Under the pieces are notes generated by a model. The model did not search any database, was not told where the DNA came from, and worked only from the letters and a program-made list of their open reading frames with translations. From contig CANFLS010000010.1 of the NCBI GenBank assembly GCA_947447955.1, forward strand, positions 1 through 64,000: a DNA stretch of 64,000 nt, in the 5' to 3' direction. The position numbers and the translations under genes are program-made. The stretch is from Flavobacteriales bacterium (GTDB lineage Bacteria; Bacteroidota; Bacteroidia; NS11-12g; UBA955). Positions 44,273-55,234 of this stretch are shown one piece after another. How positions within the stretch are numbered: the first letter of the stretch is position 1; every line of letters starts with the position of its first letter.

Positions 44273-47200
44273 ATGCAAATTCAAAAGAAAACACAAAAAA
44301 TCGGAAGCAATTTTAGCAAGATTAGAATCTCGTTAGCTTCTCCTGAAAATATACTTCGTCGTAGCTTTGGTGAGGTTGTAAAACCAGAAACCATCAATTA
44401 CAGAAGCTATAAACCTGAAATGGGTGGATTGTTCTGTGAGCGTATTTTTGGTCCAATCAAAGATTACGAATGTCATTGCGGTAAATACAAAAGAATCCGT
44501 TACAAAGGAATCGTTTGTGACCGTTGTGGTGTAGAAGTAACTGAGAAAAAAGTACGTAGAGAGCGTATGGGTCACATTAATTTGGTGGTTCCTGTAGCGC
44601 ATATCTGGTATTTCCGTTCTTTACCAAATAAAATTGGATATTTATTGGGTATCCCTACCAAAAAGTTGGACATGGTTGTTTACTACGAACGTTATGTAGT
44701 AATTCAAACAGGTAACGCTACAAATGTAGGATACTTAGATCTTTTGACAGAAGAAGAATATTTAGATATTCTTGATTCATTGCCAAAGGAGAATTCAATG
44801 TTAGATGACCATGATCCTAACAAATTTGTTGCCAAAATGGGAGCAGAAGCGTTAGAAGATTTGTTGAAACGTGTGAACTTGGATAAATTAAGTTACGACT
44901 TAAGAATTCAAGCTGCTACAGAAACATCTCAACAGCGTAAGCAAGAAGCGCTTAAGCGTTTGAAAGTAATTGAAGGTTTCCGCAGTGCGCAAACTACCGG
45001 TGAAAACAGACCTGAGTGGATGATCATGAAGATGTTGCCTGTAATTCCACCAGAATTGAGACCTTTGGTTCCTTTGGAAGGTGGACGTTTTGCAACTTCT
45101 GATTTAAATGACCTTTATCGTAGAGTAATTATTAGGAATAACCGTTTGAAGCGTTTGGTTGAAATCAAAGCTCCAGATGTAATTCTTCGTAATGAAAAAC
45201 GTATGTTGCAAGAAGCGGTAGATTCTTTATTGGATAATACCCGTCGTGCATCTGCTGTTAAGTCTGAAGGTAACCGTCCGTTGAAATCTTTGAGCGATAT
45301 GCTAAAAGGTAAACAAGGTCGTTTCCGTCAAAACTTATTGGGTAAACGTGTTGATTATTCAGGTCGTTCTGTAATCGTAGTAGGACCAACACTTAAATTA
45401 AATGAGTGTGGTTTACCTAAAAACATGGCTGCTGAATTGTTTAAACCATTTATCATTCGTAAATTAATCGAAAGAGGAATTGTTAAAACTGTTAAAACAG
45501 CGAAGAAAATAGTTGAGAAAAAGGATCCAGCAATTTGGGATATTCTTGAGAATATTTTGAAAGGACATCCAGTATTGCTTAACCGTGCTCCTACGTTGCA
45601 CAGATTGGGTATCCAATCTTTCCAACCTAAGTTGATCGAAGGTAAAGCAATTCAATTACATCCTTTGGTGTGTGCTGGTTTCAACGCCGATTTTGACGGT
45701 GACCAAATGGCTGTGCACGTTCCATTAGGAAATGCTGCAATTGCTGAGGCTCAATTGTTAATGCTTGCTTCTCACAATATCTTAAACCCTGCAAATGGTA
45801 CTCCAGTAACTGTACCTTCACAGGATATGATCTTGGGATTGTACTATATTACTAAAGAAAGACTTTCAACCGACAAACATCAAGTTAACGGTCAAGGTTT
45901 GTCTTTTTATGGTGCAGAAGAAGTAATTATTGCTTATAACGAAAAACGTGCTGATTTGCATGCGAAAATTAAATGCCGCGTGAGAATCAAAGAAAACGGC
46001 GAATTGATTTGGAAAGTAATTGACACAACCGTTGGTCGTGTATTATTTAACGAAGTAGTTCCTGAAGAAGTTGGTTATATCAATGAATTATTAAAGAAAA
46101 AGAATTTGCGTGACATCATCTCTGAAATTATTCGTTTCTCAGGTGTTGCTGCTGCAGCTGAATTCTTAGATAATATTAAAAATCTAGGTTTCCATTATGC
46201 GTTTAGAGGTGGATTAAGCTTTAACTTAAGTTATGTGCGTATTCCAGACGAGAAAAACATTTTGGTAAACAAAGCAATGGAAGAAGTAATGGAAATCCAA
46301 TCGAATGCCGATATGGGATTCATTACCAACAACGAGCGTTATAACCAAGTAATTGATTTATGGACAAGGGTGAACAACCAATTGGCTAGAGTATTAATTA
46401 CTGACTTACAAAATGACGATCAAGGATTCAACCCAATTTATATGATGTTGGATTCTGGAGCGAGGGGTTCTAAAGAACAAATCCGTCAGCTTGGAGGTAT
46501 GAGAGGTTTGATGGCTAAACCACAAAAGAACATCGGTGGTGCAGGAGATACAATTGAAAATCCAATTATTTCTAACTTTAAAGAAGGCTTGAATGTATTG
46601 GAATATTTCGTATCTACGCATGGTGCTCGTAAAGGTTTGGCAGATACAGCGTTGAAAACTGCGGATGCGGGTTATTTAACTCGTCGTTTGCATGACGTTG
46701 CTCAAGATGTTGTAATCATTGAACGCGATTGTGGTACCTTACGTGGTATCAACATGAGTGCAATTGTTGAAAATGACGAGATTACAGAATCATTATATGA
46801 CCGTATTTTAGGTAGAACTGCTTTAGACGACATTTATCATCCTACAACGGGCGTTTTGGTATGTCCAGCAGGTCATGAAATTGACGAAATCAAAGCAAAA
46901 GATATCGAAGATGCAGGAATTGAGGAAATTGAAATCCGTTCAGTATTGACTTGCGAAACCTTAAGTGGTGTTTGTGCTCGTTGTTATGGTCGTAACTTAT
47001 CTACTGGTAGAATGGTTCAATCTGGTGAAGCTGTTGGTGTAATTGCTGCACAGTCAATTGGTGAACCTGGAACTCAGTTAACACTTCGTACATTCCATAC
47101 AGGGGGTGCTGCATTGAACATTGCGGCTGAAAATACACTTGAAACCAAATATGAAGGTGTAGTGAGTATTGATAGCATGAGAACTGTTATTAAAGAAGTT

Positions 47201-48571
47201 ACTGATGAATCAACTGGCGAAATCAAACAAACTGAAATCGTATTGGGTCGTTCAGGTGAAATTAGAATCTTAGATCCTAAAACCAAAACTATTATCACAA
47301 GTTTCAACGTGCCTTATGGTGCTCAACTTTTGGTAAAAGAAGGAATGAAGGTGAAAAAAGGTGATAAAATGTGTACTTGGGATCCATTTAACACGTTGAT
47401 TATTTCTGATATTGATGGTACTGTTACTTACGAGCAAATCATTGAGGGAATTAACATGCGTGAAGAAGGTGATGAGCAAACAGGATTGTCAGAATTGGTA
47501 ATCATTGAAAGCAAAGACAAAACCAAAGTACCAGTGATTCGTGTTGAAGGTGAAGAAGGAACAGTTAAAACGTTCAATATGCCTTTGAAAGCAATTTTGG
47601 TAGCTAAGAAAAACGCCGTAATTAAAGCAGGTGATATTTTGGCTAAAATTCCAAGAAGTGCTACAAGAACCCGTGATATCACAGGTGGTCTTCCTCGTGT
47701 AACTGAATTATTTGAGGCTAGAAATCCTTCAAATCCAGCAGTAGTTGCTGAAATTGATGGTATCGTAACCTATGGTATTTCAAAAAGAGGTAACCAAGAA
47801 ATTATCATTAACTCTAAAGATGGTGAAGTGAAGCACTACCAAGTTGCTTTGTCTAAACACATTTTGGTGCATGATGGTGATTATGTTCGCGCAGGTCAAC
47901 CTTTGTCTGATGGTGCTATTACGCCTCAAGATATCTTAAGAATTGAAGGTCCAGCTTCAGTACAACGTTATGTATTGAATGGAATTCAAGAAGTTTACAA
48001 CCTTCAGGGTGTAAAAATCAACGATAAGCATATTGAAGTAATTGTACGTCAAATGATGCAAAAAATGGAAGTTATGGATCCAGGAGATACTCGTTTCCTT
48101 GAAAGTGAAGCTGTTGATAAATGGACTTTACAGAAAGAAAATGACTGGATTTATGACAAGAAATTTGTAAGCGATGCAGGTGAAAGTACCGAAATGCATG
48201 CAGGACAGATTGTAAGTTTGAAAGACTTACGTCAAGAAAACAGCGCATTGCGTCGTCAAGATAAAAAAGTGGTACAATACCGTGATGCAGTTCCTGCAAC
48301 AGCAACTCCAATTTTGCAAGGTATTACCAAAGCTTCGTTAGGTACTCAAAGCTTTATGAGTGCTGCTTCTTTCCAAGAAACTACCAAAGTTTTGAATGAA
48401 GCTGCAATTTCTGGTAAAGTAGATGAGTTAAGAGGTTTGAAAGAAAATGTAATCGTAGGTCACTTAATTCCAGCGGGTACAGGTATGCGTCGTTTCGACA
48501 ACGTAGTAACTGGCTCACTAGAAGAATACGAACGTTTGATGGCAACCAAATACGAAGAAGAGGAAGCTTAA
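44273..48571 (+). CDS. rpoC: RNA polymerase beta' subunit
   Basis: 1432 residues. The N-terminal zinc site [19 protein letters not shown], the catalytic Mg motif [12 protein letters not shown], the trigger loop region ([16 protein letters not shown]) and the second zinc cluster with CVTCE-type spacing ([17 protein letters not shown]) are all seen. A long insertion-bearing jaw region follows (approx. 1000-1250), and the C-terminus is acidic (TKYEEEEA). Ends the operon at a strong terminator. Confidence 0.98.
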   Translation: MQIQKKTQKIGSNFSKIRISLASPENILRRSFGEVVKPETINYRSYKPEMGGLFCERIFGPIKDYECHCGKYKRIRYKGIVCDRCGVEVTEKKVRRERMGHINLVVPVAHIWYFRSLPNKIGYLLGIPTKKLDMVVYYERYVVIQTGNATNVGYLDLLTEEEYLDILDSLPKENSMLDDHDPNKFVAKMGAEALEDLLKRVNLDKLSYDLRIQAATETSQQRKQEALKRLKVIEGFRSAQTTGENRPEWMIMKMLPVIPPELRPLVPLEGGRFATSDLNDLYRRVIIRNNRLKRLVEIKAPDVILRNEKRMLQEAVDSLLDNTRRASAVKSEGNRPLKSLSDMLKGKQGRFRQNLLGKRVDYSGRSVIVVGPTLKLNECGLPKNMAAELFKPFIIRKLIERGIVKTVKTAKKIVEKKDPAIWDILENILKGHPVLLNRAPTLHRLGIQSFQPKLIEGKAIQLHPLVCAGFNADFDGDQMAVHVPLGNAAIAEAQLLMLASHNILNPANGTPVTVPSQDMILGLYYITKERLSTDKHQVNGQGLSFYGAEEVIIAYNEKRADLHAKIKCRVRIKENGELIWKVIDTTVGRVLFNEVVPEEVGYINELLKKKNLRDIISEIIRFSGVAAAAEFLDNIKNLGFHYAFRGGLSFNLSYVRIPDEKNILVNKAMEEVMEIQSNADMGFITNNERYNQVIDLWTRVNNQLARVLITDLQNDDQGFNPIYMMLDSGARGSKEQIRQLGGMRGLMAKPQKNIGGAGDTIENPIISNFKEGLNVLEYFVSTHGARKGLADTALKTADAGYLTRRLHDVAQDVVIIERDCGTLRGINMSAIVENDEITESLYDRILGRTALDDIYHPTTGVLVCPAGHEIDEIKAKDIEDAGIEEIEIRSVLTCETLSGVCARCYGRNLSTGRMVQSGEAVGVIAAQSIGEPGTQLTLRTFHTGGAALNIAAENTLETKYEGVVSIDSMRTVIKEVTDESTGEIKQTEIVLGRSGEIRILDPKTKTIITSFNVPYGAQLLVKEGMKVKKGDKMCTWDPFNTLIISDIDGTVTYEQIIEGINMREEGDEQTGLSELVIIESKDKTKVPVIRVEGEEGTVKTFNMPLKAILVAKKNAVIKAGDILAKIPRSATRTRDITGGLPRVTELFEARNPSNPAVVAEIDGIVTYGISKRGNQEIIINSKDGEVKHYQVALSKHILVHDGDYVRAGQPLSDGAITPQDILRIEGPASVQRYVLNGIQEVYNLQGVKINDKHIEVIVRQMMQKMEVMDPGDTRFLESEAVDKWTLQKENDWIYDKKFVSDAGESTEMHAGQIVSLKDLRQENSALRRQDKKVVQYRDAVPATATPILQGITKASLGTQSFMSAASFQETTKVLNEAAISGKVDELRGLKENVIVGHLIPAGTGMRRFDNVVTGSLEEYERLMATKYEEEEA

Positions 48572-48589
48572 TTTAACTTAATCCATATG

Positions 48590-48621
48590 AAAGGGCTATC
48601 TAATTAGATAGCCCTTTTTTT
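48590..48621 (+). terminator. Terminator of the rpoBC operon
   Basis: Perfect 11-bp stem AAAGGGCTATC / GATAGCCCTTT with a TAATTA loop and T7 tail, 18 nt after the rpoC stop. Confidence 0.95.
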
Positions 48622-48623
48622 GT

Positions 48624-48655
48624 TTAGACAGGTTATTTTGATAGCTTACGGTAGG
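48624..48655. repeat. Possible decayed copy of the TTAGACAG element
   Basis: TTTAGACAGGTTA followed by GATAGCTTACGGTAGGA resembles one repeat unit plus the palindromic part of the element at 19439-19536. Only one unit remains, so this is a weak match. The rest of the 48622-48853 gap holds nothing further that I recognise. Confidence 0.3.
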
Positions 48656-48840
48656 ATTATATGGATTCAATGGCTTCATGAAAGTTTAATGAGAGTGGTA
48701 AATAATTTCTTTTTCAACAGTCAATTCTACCTTGAGTTTTGACAAATTTACATTTACTCAAACCTATTAATTGTATTTAAATTCATGTTCAAATAGTATT
48801 ACATTACTTTCTGAACTTTTTAAATTTGTTTTAGTCGAAA

Positions 48841-48848
48841 TATTTTTG
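48841..48848 (+). promoter_or_regulatory. -7 promoter element TATTTTTG, 5 nt before the Omp85-like gene
   Basis: Exact TAnnTTTG match; tttac separates it from the ATG at 48854. Confidence 0.55.
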
Positions 48849-48853
48849 TTTAC

Positions 48854-50251
48854 ATGAATTTTGAAAGTAATTTGCAACCAATGAATTCTTACTCTCCGAC
48901 TTGGGCTGTTACTTTAAATACCTTTTTTGTTTTTCTAACTCTTTTGAGCTTTTGTAATACGGTGTCGGCTCAATTTGATTCCTCTCATACTCCTGAAATT
49001 TCGGAAATTAAACGATTGCCAGATGATGAATTGGCGGACAAAAAGGAAGGACTTTACTTTACAGGTGTTCCTGATTTTAGTGCCGATCCACTAAACGGAT
49101 TTGGCTATGGATTGGAAGGAACTCTTTTCTTTAATGGAAAAAAATCAGACCATCTTTTTGCGTATACCCCTTATCGCCAAAAATTGGATATTGCCCTATT
49201 TAATACCACAAAAAATGCCAAAGAATTGTCGTTGAAATTAGATATTCCCTACATAGGAAATACGCCATGGCGATTGAGAACCGAAATCATATTAGAAACC
49301 AATCCCAACTTGGTGTATTTTGGAAATACATCGAAAAGCTTGGAGGGGTTAAATTTCTATGAAAATGGTGATAGTAGTGCAAAATATATTCAAAATGGGA
49401 GCTATTCCGGTTATGAAAAAAGCCTGGTAAATAACCGTGCTCATTATAACGACTTTATTAAAAAGGAATCTGTAATTAATGTTAGCCTCGAAAGAAGTTT
49501 AATGGAAGGTAAAGCCCGTTGGTTGATTGGATATGAATTCGCCAAGTTCAATAACGCATCAATTGCAAATTTTGGCAATGTGGTGAAGGACTCTAAGTTG
49601 TTAGAAGATGTAAATAAAAATGGCGTTTTGGGTTTAGGTGATGGACATATTAATATGGTTCAAATTGGATTGGTTTATGACACCAGAAATTTGGAAACTG
49701 ACCCTAGCAATGGCTATTTTGCAGAGATTACCCATGAAACATCCCTCAAAATAATTGGATCCGGATTCGATTTTAGTAAAACCTTTGCTCAAATAAGGGG
49801 ATATCATCAAATATTAAAAAAGTACTTCAAAAAGCAAGTTTTCGCTTGGAGAACTGGTGCTGGTATTACCTCTGGCAATGCCCCGTTCTTTGAATATGCC
49901 GATGAATGGAGTTCAGAAGGCAGTATAGAAGGTTTGGGTGGCACCAATACCCTAAGAGGTTATAAACAAAGCAGGTTCATGGCTCCGATAATGAATTTTA
50001 ACAATTTTGAATTGCGAAGCCAATTTTGGTCTGGGAAAGCCTTTCATCAACACCTCGCAATGTCTGCGGTTCCTTTTTTTGATTTTGGGGGATGTTGGGA
50101 TAACTTCTCCAAGTTGAACACTTCAAACTATAGATACAACAGCGGACTAGGGTTAAGAATTGCGTGGAATGTGAATACAATCTTGAGATTTGATTATGCG
50201 GTTTCTAAAGAAGACAATCAATTCTTCTTTCAAATGAATCATACGTTTTAA
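48854..50251 (+). CDS. Omp85-family outer-membrane protein lacking POTRA domains
   Basis: 465 residues. A long-headed signal peptide (~1-40, ending TVSAQ) leads directly, after some 20 residues, into beta-barrel sequence. The barrel has alternating strands throughout and the loop-6 motif GGTNTLRGYKQSRF with the Arg-Gly-Tyr hallmark of Omp85 proteins. It ends in the outer-membrane insertion signature FFFQMNHTF. BamA and TamA have several N-terminal POTRA domains; none fits here, so this is a noNterm-type Omp85 protein with unknown cargo. Confidence 0.82.
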   Translation: MNFESNLQPMNSYSPTWAVTLNTFFVFLTLLSFCNTVSAQFDSSHTPEISEIKRLPDDELADKKEGLYFTGVPDFSADPLNGFGYGLEGTLFFNGKKSDHLFAYTPYRQKLDIALFNTTKNAKELSLKLDIPYIGNTPWRLRTEIILETNPNLVYFGNTSKSLEGLNFYENGDSSAKYIQNGSYSGYEKSLVNNRAHYNDFIKKESVINVSLERSLMEGKARWLIGYEFAKFNNASIANFGNVVKDSKLLEDVNKNGVLGLGDGHINMVQIGLVYDTRNLETDPSNGYFAEITHETSLKIIGSGFDFSKTFAQIRGYHQILKKYFKKQVFAWRTGAGITSGNAPFFEYADEWSSEGSIEGLGGTNTLRGYKQSRFMAPIMNFNNFELRSQFWSGKAFHQHLAMSAVPFFDFGGCWDNFSKLNTSNYRYNSGLGLRIAWNVNTILRFDYAVSKEDNQFFFQMNHTF

Positions 50252-50264
50252 TTTCCTTCCGGAA

Positions 50265-52025
50265 CTACTTCAAATATCCCTCTTGGCTATTTTTATATAA
50301 ATTGGTGTAAACGCCATTCAAACTGATAAGTTTTTCGTGATTTCCGCGCTCGATAATTTGTCCTTTATCAATTACAATAATTTCATCGCAGTTTTGAATT
50401 GTGCTTAATCTGTGCGCAATAACAATGGCTGTTCTGTTTTTCAATAAGAGTTGAATTGCGTTTTGAATCATTTCTTCAGTATGTGAATCAATAGAACTGG
50501 TAGCCTCATCCAAAACAATCATTTCAGGCTTCATGGTGAGTGCCCTAATAAATGAAATCAACTGTCTTTGTCCTTGTGAAAGCGATAAGCCTCTTTCCTT
50601 TACATTGAAATCAAATCCTCCAGGTAATTTTTCAATAAAATCGTAAGCCCCAATTTCTCTGGCAACTTTTTCAATTTCAGAAGAACTTACCTCCTGGTTT
50701 TTAAGCACCAAGTTGCTTTTGATACTCCCCGAAAACAGAAATACGTCTTGTAAAACAACGGCAATTTTCTTTCTAAGCGTTGGCAGATGATAGTCGTTTA
50801 CATTTCTTCCATCAATATAAATATCACCTTTTTGGTGTTGGTACATTTGGGTAACCAAATTGGCAATGGTAGTTTTTCCGCTACCAGTAGCTCCTACAAT
50901 TGCTAACGACTTGCCTGCTTCGATGGTAAATGAAATGTCCCTCAATATCCAATTTTCATCATTGTATGCAAACCAGATATTTTTGAATTCAATATCTCCA
51001 TTTATTTTTTGAGGGATATAACTTCCTGTTTTTTCAATGTTTTCTTCAGAATCGATAAGCAAGAAAATCCTTTCGGCACTTACAATTCCCATTTGGATAT
51101 TGTTAAAGCGATCAGCAATTGCTCGAACAGGTCTAAAAAACAAGTTGATAAACATGATAAATGCGGTTAGTTCACCCAAGTGGATTGCTTGGTGAAATAC
51201 AGCTTGGCTTCCATAACTTACAATAATTGCAAACGCAACTGCAATTAACGCTTCAACAATGGGAAAGAATATAGAATAATAAAAAATACTTCTAATGTTG
51301 GCATCCTTATGTTTTTTATTGATGGCCTCAAATTTTTGATATTCACGTTCTTGCTGATTGAACAGTTGAACGATTTGCATCCCGGTTATTCTTTCTTGTA
51401 AGAACGCATTTAAATTGGCTACTTGATTTCGCACTTCTTGAAAAGTATCGCGGATGCCTTTTCTAAATTTGTTGGCGCTGTACATCAAAATAGGAATCAC
51501 CAATAAGGTTAAAAATGTAAGTTTTACATTGATGTAAAACATACAAACCAAGATTGCGATAATTTGAATGAGATCACCAAGTATGGTGATGATTCCTGAT
51601 GAAAATAAATCTGTAATGGTTTGAATGTCGGAGATACTTCTGGTTACTGCTGTTCCAACAGGTGTTTTGTCAAAAAAGCTTAATTTCAATTGAATCAGAT
51701 GGTCGTAAACAAATTGCCTGAGTTTTAAAATAATGGATTGGGCAATTCTCTCCGATAAATAGGCATTTACAAATCCAAGTCCCGCTTGTATTACCAACCA
51801 AATAACCAAAATGCCACACCAAAAAGACAGCAAGTGGAATTTGTTTGCTAAAATTACTTGGTCAATTACAATTTTATATAAGTAGGGTTGGGTTGCAGTA
51901 AGTAAACTTTGGATGATTGTTAAGGAAATAGCGAGTACAATCCATGTTTTTTGAAATTGTGCCAATTTGAGCAATCTCAATAATAAATGCCATTGTGAGG
52001 TGAATTTGGTTTTCTTCTCGGTCAT
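50265..52025 (-). CDS. ABC exporter, fused membrane and ATPase domains (MsbA type)
   Basis: 586 residues: six-helix membrane domain (~20-320) followed by an ATPase (~340-586). Walker A is GATGSGKTT, the Q loop is VVLQDVFLFSGS, the signature is LSQGQRQ (Gly to Gln at its third position), Walker B is MIVLDEATSSID and the switch His is in IVIAHRLS. It works as a dimer exporting lipid, drug or peptide. A TAGTTTTG element at 52033-52040 lies 7 nt before the ATG. Convergent with the Omp85-like gene. Confidence 0.93.
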   Translation of the reverse strand: MTEKKTKFTSQWHLLLRLLKLAQFQKTWIVLAISLTIIQSLLTATQPYLYKIVIDQVILANKFHLLSFWCGILVIWLVIQAGLGFVNAYLSERIAQSIILKLRQFVYDHLIQLKLSFFDKTPVGTAVTRSISDIQTITDLFSSGIITILGDLIQIIAILVCMFYINVKLTFLTLLVIPILMYSANKFRKGIRDTFQEVRNQVANLNAFLQERITGMQIVQLFNQQEREYQKFEAINKKHKDANIRSIFYYSIFFPIVEALIAVAFAIIVSYGSQAVFHQAIHLGELTAFIMFINLFFRPVRAIADRFNNIQMGIVSAERIFLLIDSEENIEKTGSYIPQKINGDIEFKNIWFAYNDENWILRDISFTIEAGKSLAIVGATGSGKTTIANLVTQMYQHQKGDIYIDGRNVNDYHLPTLRKKIAVVLQDVFLFSGSIKSNLVLKNQEVSSSEIEKVAREIGAYDFIEKLPGGFDFNVKERGLSLSQGQRQLISFIRALTMKPEMIVLDEATSSIDSHTEEMIQNAIQLLLKNRTAIVIAHRLSTIQNCDEIIVIDKGQIIERGNHEKLISLNGVYTNLYKNSQEGYLK

Positions 52026-52032
52026 TGCTCCA

Positions 52033-52040
52033 CAAAACTA
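52033..52040 (-). promoter_or_regulatory. -7 promoter element TAGTTTTG
   Basis: Exact TAnnTTTG match on the minus strand, 7 nt before the ABC exporter ATG. Confidence 0.5.
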
Positions 52041-52138
52041 CTTTGAAGTTTCCAATTGCCCTAATTCTATTAGTGTCTTCGGGTAATTGTGTAAAACTTT
52101 TGTAGGTAAATGATTTGCATAACCCCTTCATGATTAGT

Positions 52139-52146
52139 TAATATTG
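52139..52146 (+). promoter_or_regulatory. -7-like element TAATATTG, 4 nt before the nucleoside kinase gene
   Basis: Seven of eight positions fit TAnnTTTG; tagt separates it from the ATG at 52151. Confidence 0.5.
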
Positions 52147-52150
52147 TAGT

Positions 52151-52768
52151 ATGGCTCGTCACATTGCAATTGCTGGAAATATTGGTGCAGGAAAAACTAC
52201 TTTAACTCATTTGTTATCTAAACATTATGGTTGGGAAATGCAATTGGAAGATATGGATGACAATCCGTATATTTCTGATTTTTACGAAGACATGCAACGT
52301 TGGAGTTTTAATTTACAAGTGTATTTTTTAAATACACGTTGGAAACACGTTCAAGATATTCGTAAAGGTGAAAAAACAGTAGTGCAAGACAGAACCATTT
52401 ATGAAGATGCCTATATTTTCGCGCCTAATTTACATTCAATGGGTTTGATGAGTACCCGTGATTTTGAAAATTATAGCCGCTTATTCGAAAATATCAGCAC
52501 CCAAATTGAACAGCCAGATTTGTTGATTTACCTACGTGCCTCAATTCCTAAATTGGTTGACCAAATTCAAATGCGTGGTCGTGATTATGAAGATGCCATT
52601 CGTTTGGATTATTTAAAAAGATTGAACGAGCGTTACGAAGCATGGATTGGCGATTATAAAGGTCAATTGTTGATTTTTAATGTAGACGACATGGATTTCC
52701 AGGAAAACCCAGAAGATCTATCTCAAATCATTGCACAAGTTGAAAGCACATTGAACGGTTTGTTTTAA
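52151..52768 (+). CDS. Deoxynucleoside kinase
   Basis: 205 residues of the dNK family. P-loop GNIGAGKTT at residues 7-15, the substrate-side LEDMDDNPYISDFYEDMQRWSF region with the conserved Glu/Trp, the catalytic DRTIYED motif near 78-84, and a lid segment with MRGRDYEDAI. It phosphorylates deoxyribonucleosides (probably dG or dA) for salvage in the cytoplasm. Its stop overlaps the thioesterase start by one base, so they are co-translated. Confidence 0.93.
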   Translation: MARHIAIAGNIGAGKTTLTHLLSKHYGWEMQLEDMDDNPYISDFYEDMQRWSFNLQVYFLNTRWKHVQDIRKGEKTVVQDRTIYEDAYIFAPNLHSMGLMSTRDFENYSRLFENISTQIEQPDLLIYLRASIPKLVDQIQMRGRDYEDAIRLDYLKRLNERYEAWIGDYKGQLLIFNVDDMDFQENPEDLSQIIAQVESTLNGLF

Positions 52769-53187
52769 TGTCTTTAGATTACTCAGAATATCTATCCTTG
52801 GTTCAGGTTCGCCCTGACGATATTGATTTGTTTGGCCACGTTCACAGTGCCAAGTATTTAGATTATTTCTTGGCAGCTCGTTTTGAGCAAATGGAGAAAA
52901 ACTATCTCTGTGGTATGAATGAGTTTTTAAGTAAAGGTCTTGGTTGGTTTTTGCAAGATTTTGATATTTCTTTCAAAAGACAACTCAAAATGGGCGATGT
53001 GGCTCAAGTTTATACCCGAATTTTAAGTCTCGAAAGAACCGGATCTATTGTTGGTTTTAGAATGACTAATTCAGCTAACAAATTGGTTGCAGAGGGGAAG
53101 GGCAAGTTTGCCTTGGTAGATATCAATTCAGCAAGAGCGGTTTCCATGCCAGACTGGGTAATTGAACGTTACTCAGTTAAAGAATAA
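52768..53187 (+). CDS. 4HBT hot-dog acyl-CoA thioesterase
   Basis: 139 residues forming a single hot-dog domain. VRPDDIDLFGHVHSAKYLDYFLAARFE is the 4HBT signature, in which the first Asp (of DIDLFGHV) is the catalytic acid. It hydrolyses an acyl-CoA, physiological substrate unknown. Begins on the last base of the kinase stop (TAATG). The BatA-type gene follows 31 nt downstream. Confidence 0.88.
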   Translation: MSLDYSEYLSLVQVRPDDIDLFGHVHSAKYLDYFLAARFEQMEKNYLCGMNEFLSKGLGWFLQDFDISFKRQLKMGDVAQVYTRILSLERTGSIVGFRMTNSANKLVAEGKGKFALVDINSARAVSMPDWVIERYSVKE

Positions 53188-53207
53188 AATACTTAAATCC
53201 AATTCCT

Positions 53208-53215
53208 TACATTTG
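53208..53215 (+). promoter_or_regulatory. -7 promoter element TACATTTG, 3 nt before the BatA-type gene
   Basis: Exact TAnnTTTG match; aat separates it from the ATG at 53219. It favours that ATG over the earlier one at 53162. Confidence 0.5.
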
Positions 53216-53218
53216 AAT

Positions 53219-55234
53219 ATGCATTTTCAACAGCCAGGTTTTTTGTGGGGACTTCTGTTAATATTACTTCCAATTATTATTCATTTATTCCAGTTTAGAA
53301 AGTTTAAAACAATTTACTTTCCTGGGGTTTTTAGATTGGTAGAACAATTAAATGCATCAAAAAAGCAAAAAACAATTAAACATTGGTGGCTATTAATCAC
53401 GCGATCTTTGGCAATTTTCTTTTTGGTGATGTCTTTCTCAATGCCTTCTTGCAACGAACAGCATCAAGTAACAACGCTCGAAAACAAAATAGTAGTTGTC
53501 ATAGACTGCTCTCCGAGTATGATGCTCCAAAACAATGGGGAAGTTTTGTTGGAAAAAGCAAAAAACGCAGGACGTAAAATTATTAAAAATGCAAATGCGA
53601 ATACAAAATTTGCAATCATTGCCAATCATTCTCAAATGTCGCAACAGTGGCTCGATTCCCGAGCAGCATTGAATTTGATTAGTGAAATTCAGGGAAATCA
53701 AATTCCTGAATCACTTGCAGATTGGATGAAAAATATTGATCCCTTAATTGCCAGTAACGACGGTAGCAATTTATTTGTTTATCTTGTTACCGATGTCAAA
53801 CAAGATGTTTTTGAGGGATATAAGAACGTCAATTATACCAATGCAATTTGGAAGGTTGTAGAAATTGAATCTACAGACCCAATTAATTTCTCAATTGATT
53901 CTGCCTATATTACTAATCCATGGAATACCAATAACAAATCGCAAACAATTACAACCCAAGTGTCATGTTCACAAACTGATTTTGTGGGAAGTTTGAATGT
54001 TCAATTGATATCGGATGATAAAATTATTGGAAACAGCAAAGCTGAATTTAACAAGCAAAACAAATTAGAAGTAAATTTCTTACTGCCCAATGTATCACTT
54101 AATAAATTGCAATTGCGCCTTGAAGACAATGCAATTCAAGCAGATAATGCTTTATTGCTCTATTTGAATAAAAGCGAGGAATTTCCTTTGGTTGTGAGTG
54201 GGAATAATCCTTTCGTAAATAAGCTAATATCCAGCCAATCCATTTTTCAGGTAACTCCGTTTTCTGGATTTGATAAAATGAATCCGGAAGTTAAAACTGC
54301 TGTTATTTGTAATGCGGAGGCTATCAATACCAAAACGCTATCAAGTATATCTGAGTTAACACAAAAAGGGGTTAATGTTGTTTGTATCCCTCAAACGAAA
54401 AACATCAATGTCGATGATTTTTTCGGAATGAAAGTGAAGCTAAAAAAGGAAAAGTATGCCATCCTATCAAATGGTTTGAACAACGATATTTTCAAAAGTG
54501 CATTTACAGAGGCCATTGACGAAAAAACGCAAATGCCTTTTGTTACGGAGTATTTTCAAATCGAAAAGCAAATTGACCCTAACTGGCAAACCATTTTGAC
54601 ATTAGAAAACAACGACCCAATTTTACTGAAAAAAGAATCGGGGAATGGTACAATTTGGTTGTGGTTGTCTGATTTTGAATCGGGTAGTGTTTCCTTTGCC
54701 AAATCATCTTTGTTTTTGCCTTTGTTTACACAATTGTTTATGGGAAGTTTCCACGAATCCAAATCCATACTTGGATTTTTAAATTCAAACAACCCAATGC
54801 CCATTTCTCATGTGAAGGAATTTAACATTGAAAAAGGTGCAGTTTTAAGAAATGAGCAATCTGAATGGATGGTGAATTTAGAAATGAGTGAATATGGACT
54901 TGCTTTTAATACACAATTCCAATCCAACAAACCAGGTTACTACGGTTTGTGTCCCTCAAAAGAAAACAAATTCAAGGAAATAGTAGCACTAAATGCACTT
55001 AGAACTGAAAAAGATTTAAAATCAATTTCTTTAGAAAGAAAAAAAGAAATGCAACAGTTGGGTGTTAAATTTGTGGAAGAACAACAAATGTTGAATAAGT
55101 TAACAATGATTCAAGCTGATAATTCACTGTGGCGATTGTTTTTATGGCTATCGGCCCTGTTTTTTGCAGTGGAAGTGGTATTGTTGGTGTTGAAATATAA
55201 AAATAAACAAACGAATTCGGTAAAAACTTTATGA
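53219..55234 (+). CDS. BatA-domain / vWA-like membrane protein
   Basis: 671 residues from ATG 53219. It starts with the BatA N-terminal motif (FLWGLLLILLPIIIHLFQFRKFK), a membrane helix followed by PGVFRLVEQ. A second helix ends in MPSCNEQ. The vWA domain begins VVIDCSPSMML with a DxSxS metal site (~100-110). A long periplasmic region follows, and the last helix (LFLWLSALFFAVEVVLLVL) returns to the membrane. Such proteins in Bacteroidota are linked to envelope stress and aerotolerance. The next gene overlaps its stop by 4 nt. Confidence 0.85.
   Translation: MHFQQPGFLWGLLLILLPIIIHLFQFRKFKTIYFPGVFRLVEQLNASKKQKTIKHWWLLITRSLAIFFLVMSFSMPSCNEQHQVTTLENKIVVVIDCSPSMMLQNNGEVLLEKAKNAGRKIIKNANANTKFAIIANHSQMSQQWLDSRAALNLISEIQGNQIPESLADWMKNIDPLIASNDGSNLFVYLVTDVKQDVFEGYKNVNYTNAIWKVVEIESTDPINFSIDSAYITNPWNTNNKSQTITTQVSCSQTDFVGSLNVQLISDDKIIGNSKAEFNKQNKLEVNFLLPNVSLNKLQLRLEDNAIQADNALLLYLNKSEEFPLVVSGNNPFVNKLISSQSIFQVTPFSGFDKMNPEVKTAVICNAEAINTKTLSSISELTQKGVNVVCIPQTKNINVDDFFGMKVKLKKEKYAILSNGLNNDIFKSAFTEAIDEKTQMPFVTEYFQIEKQIDPNWQTILTLENNDPILLKKESGNGTIWLWLSDFESGSVSFAKSSLFLPLFTQLFMGSFHESKSILGFLNSNNPMPISHVKEFNIEKGAVLRNEQSEWMVNLEMSEYGLAFNTQFQSNKPGYYGLCPSKENKFKEIVALNALRTEKDLKSISLERKKEMQQLGVKFVEEQQMLNKLTMIQADNSLWRLFLWLSALFFAVEVVLLVLKYKNKQTNSVKTL

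Noticed and set aside
40450-48571. Rifampicin-resistance changes or an intein in rpoB or rpoC
   Set aside because: The key motifs are continuous and of normal length, and I see no substituted hot-spot residue that I could be sure of.
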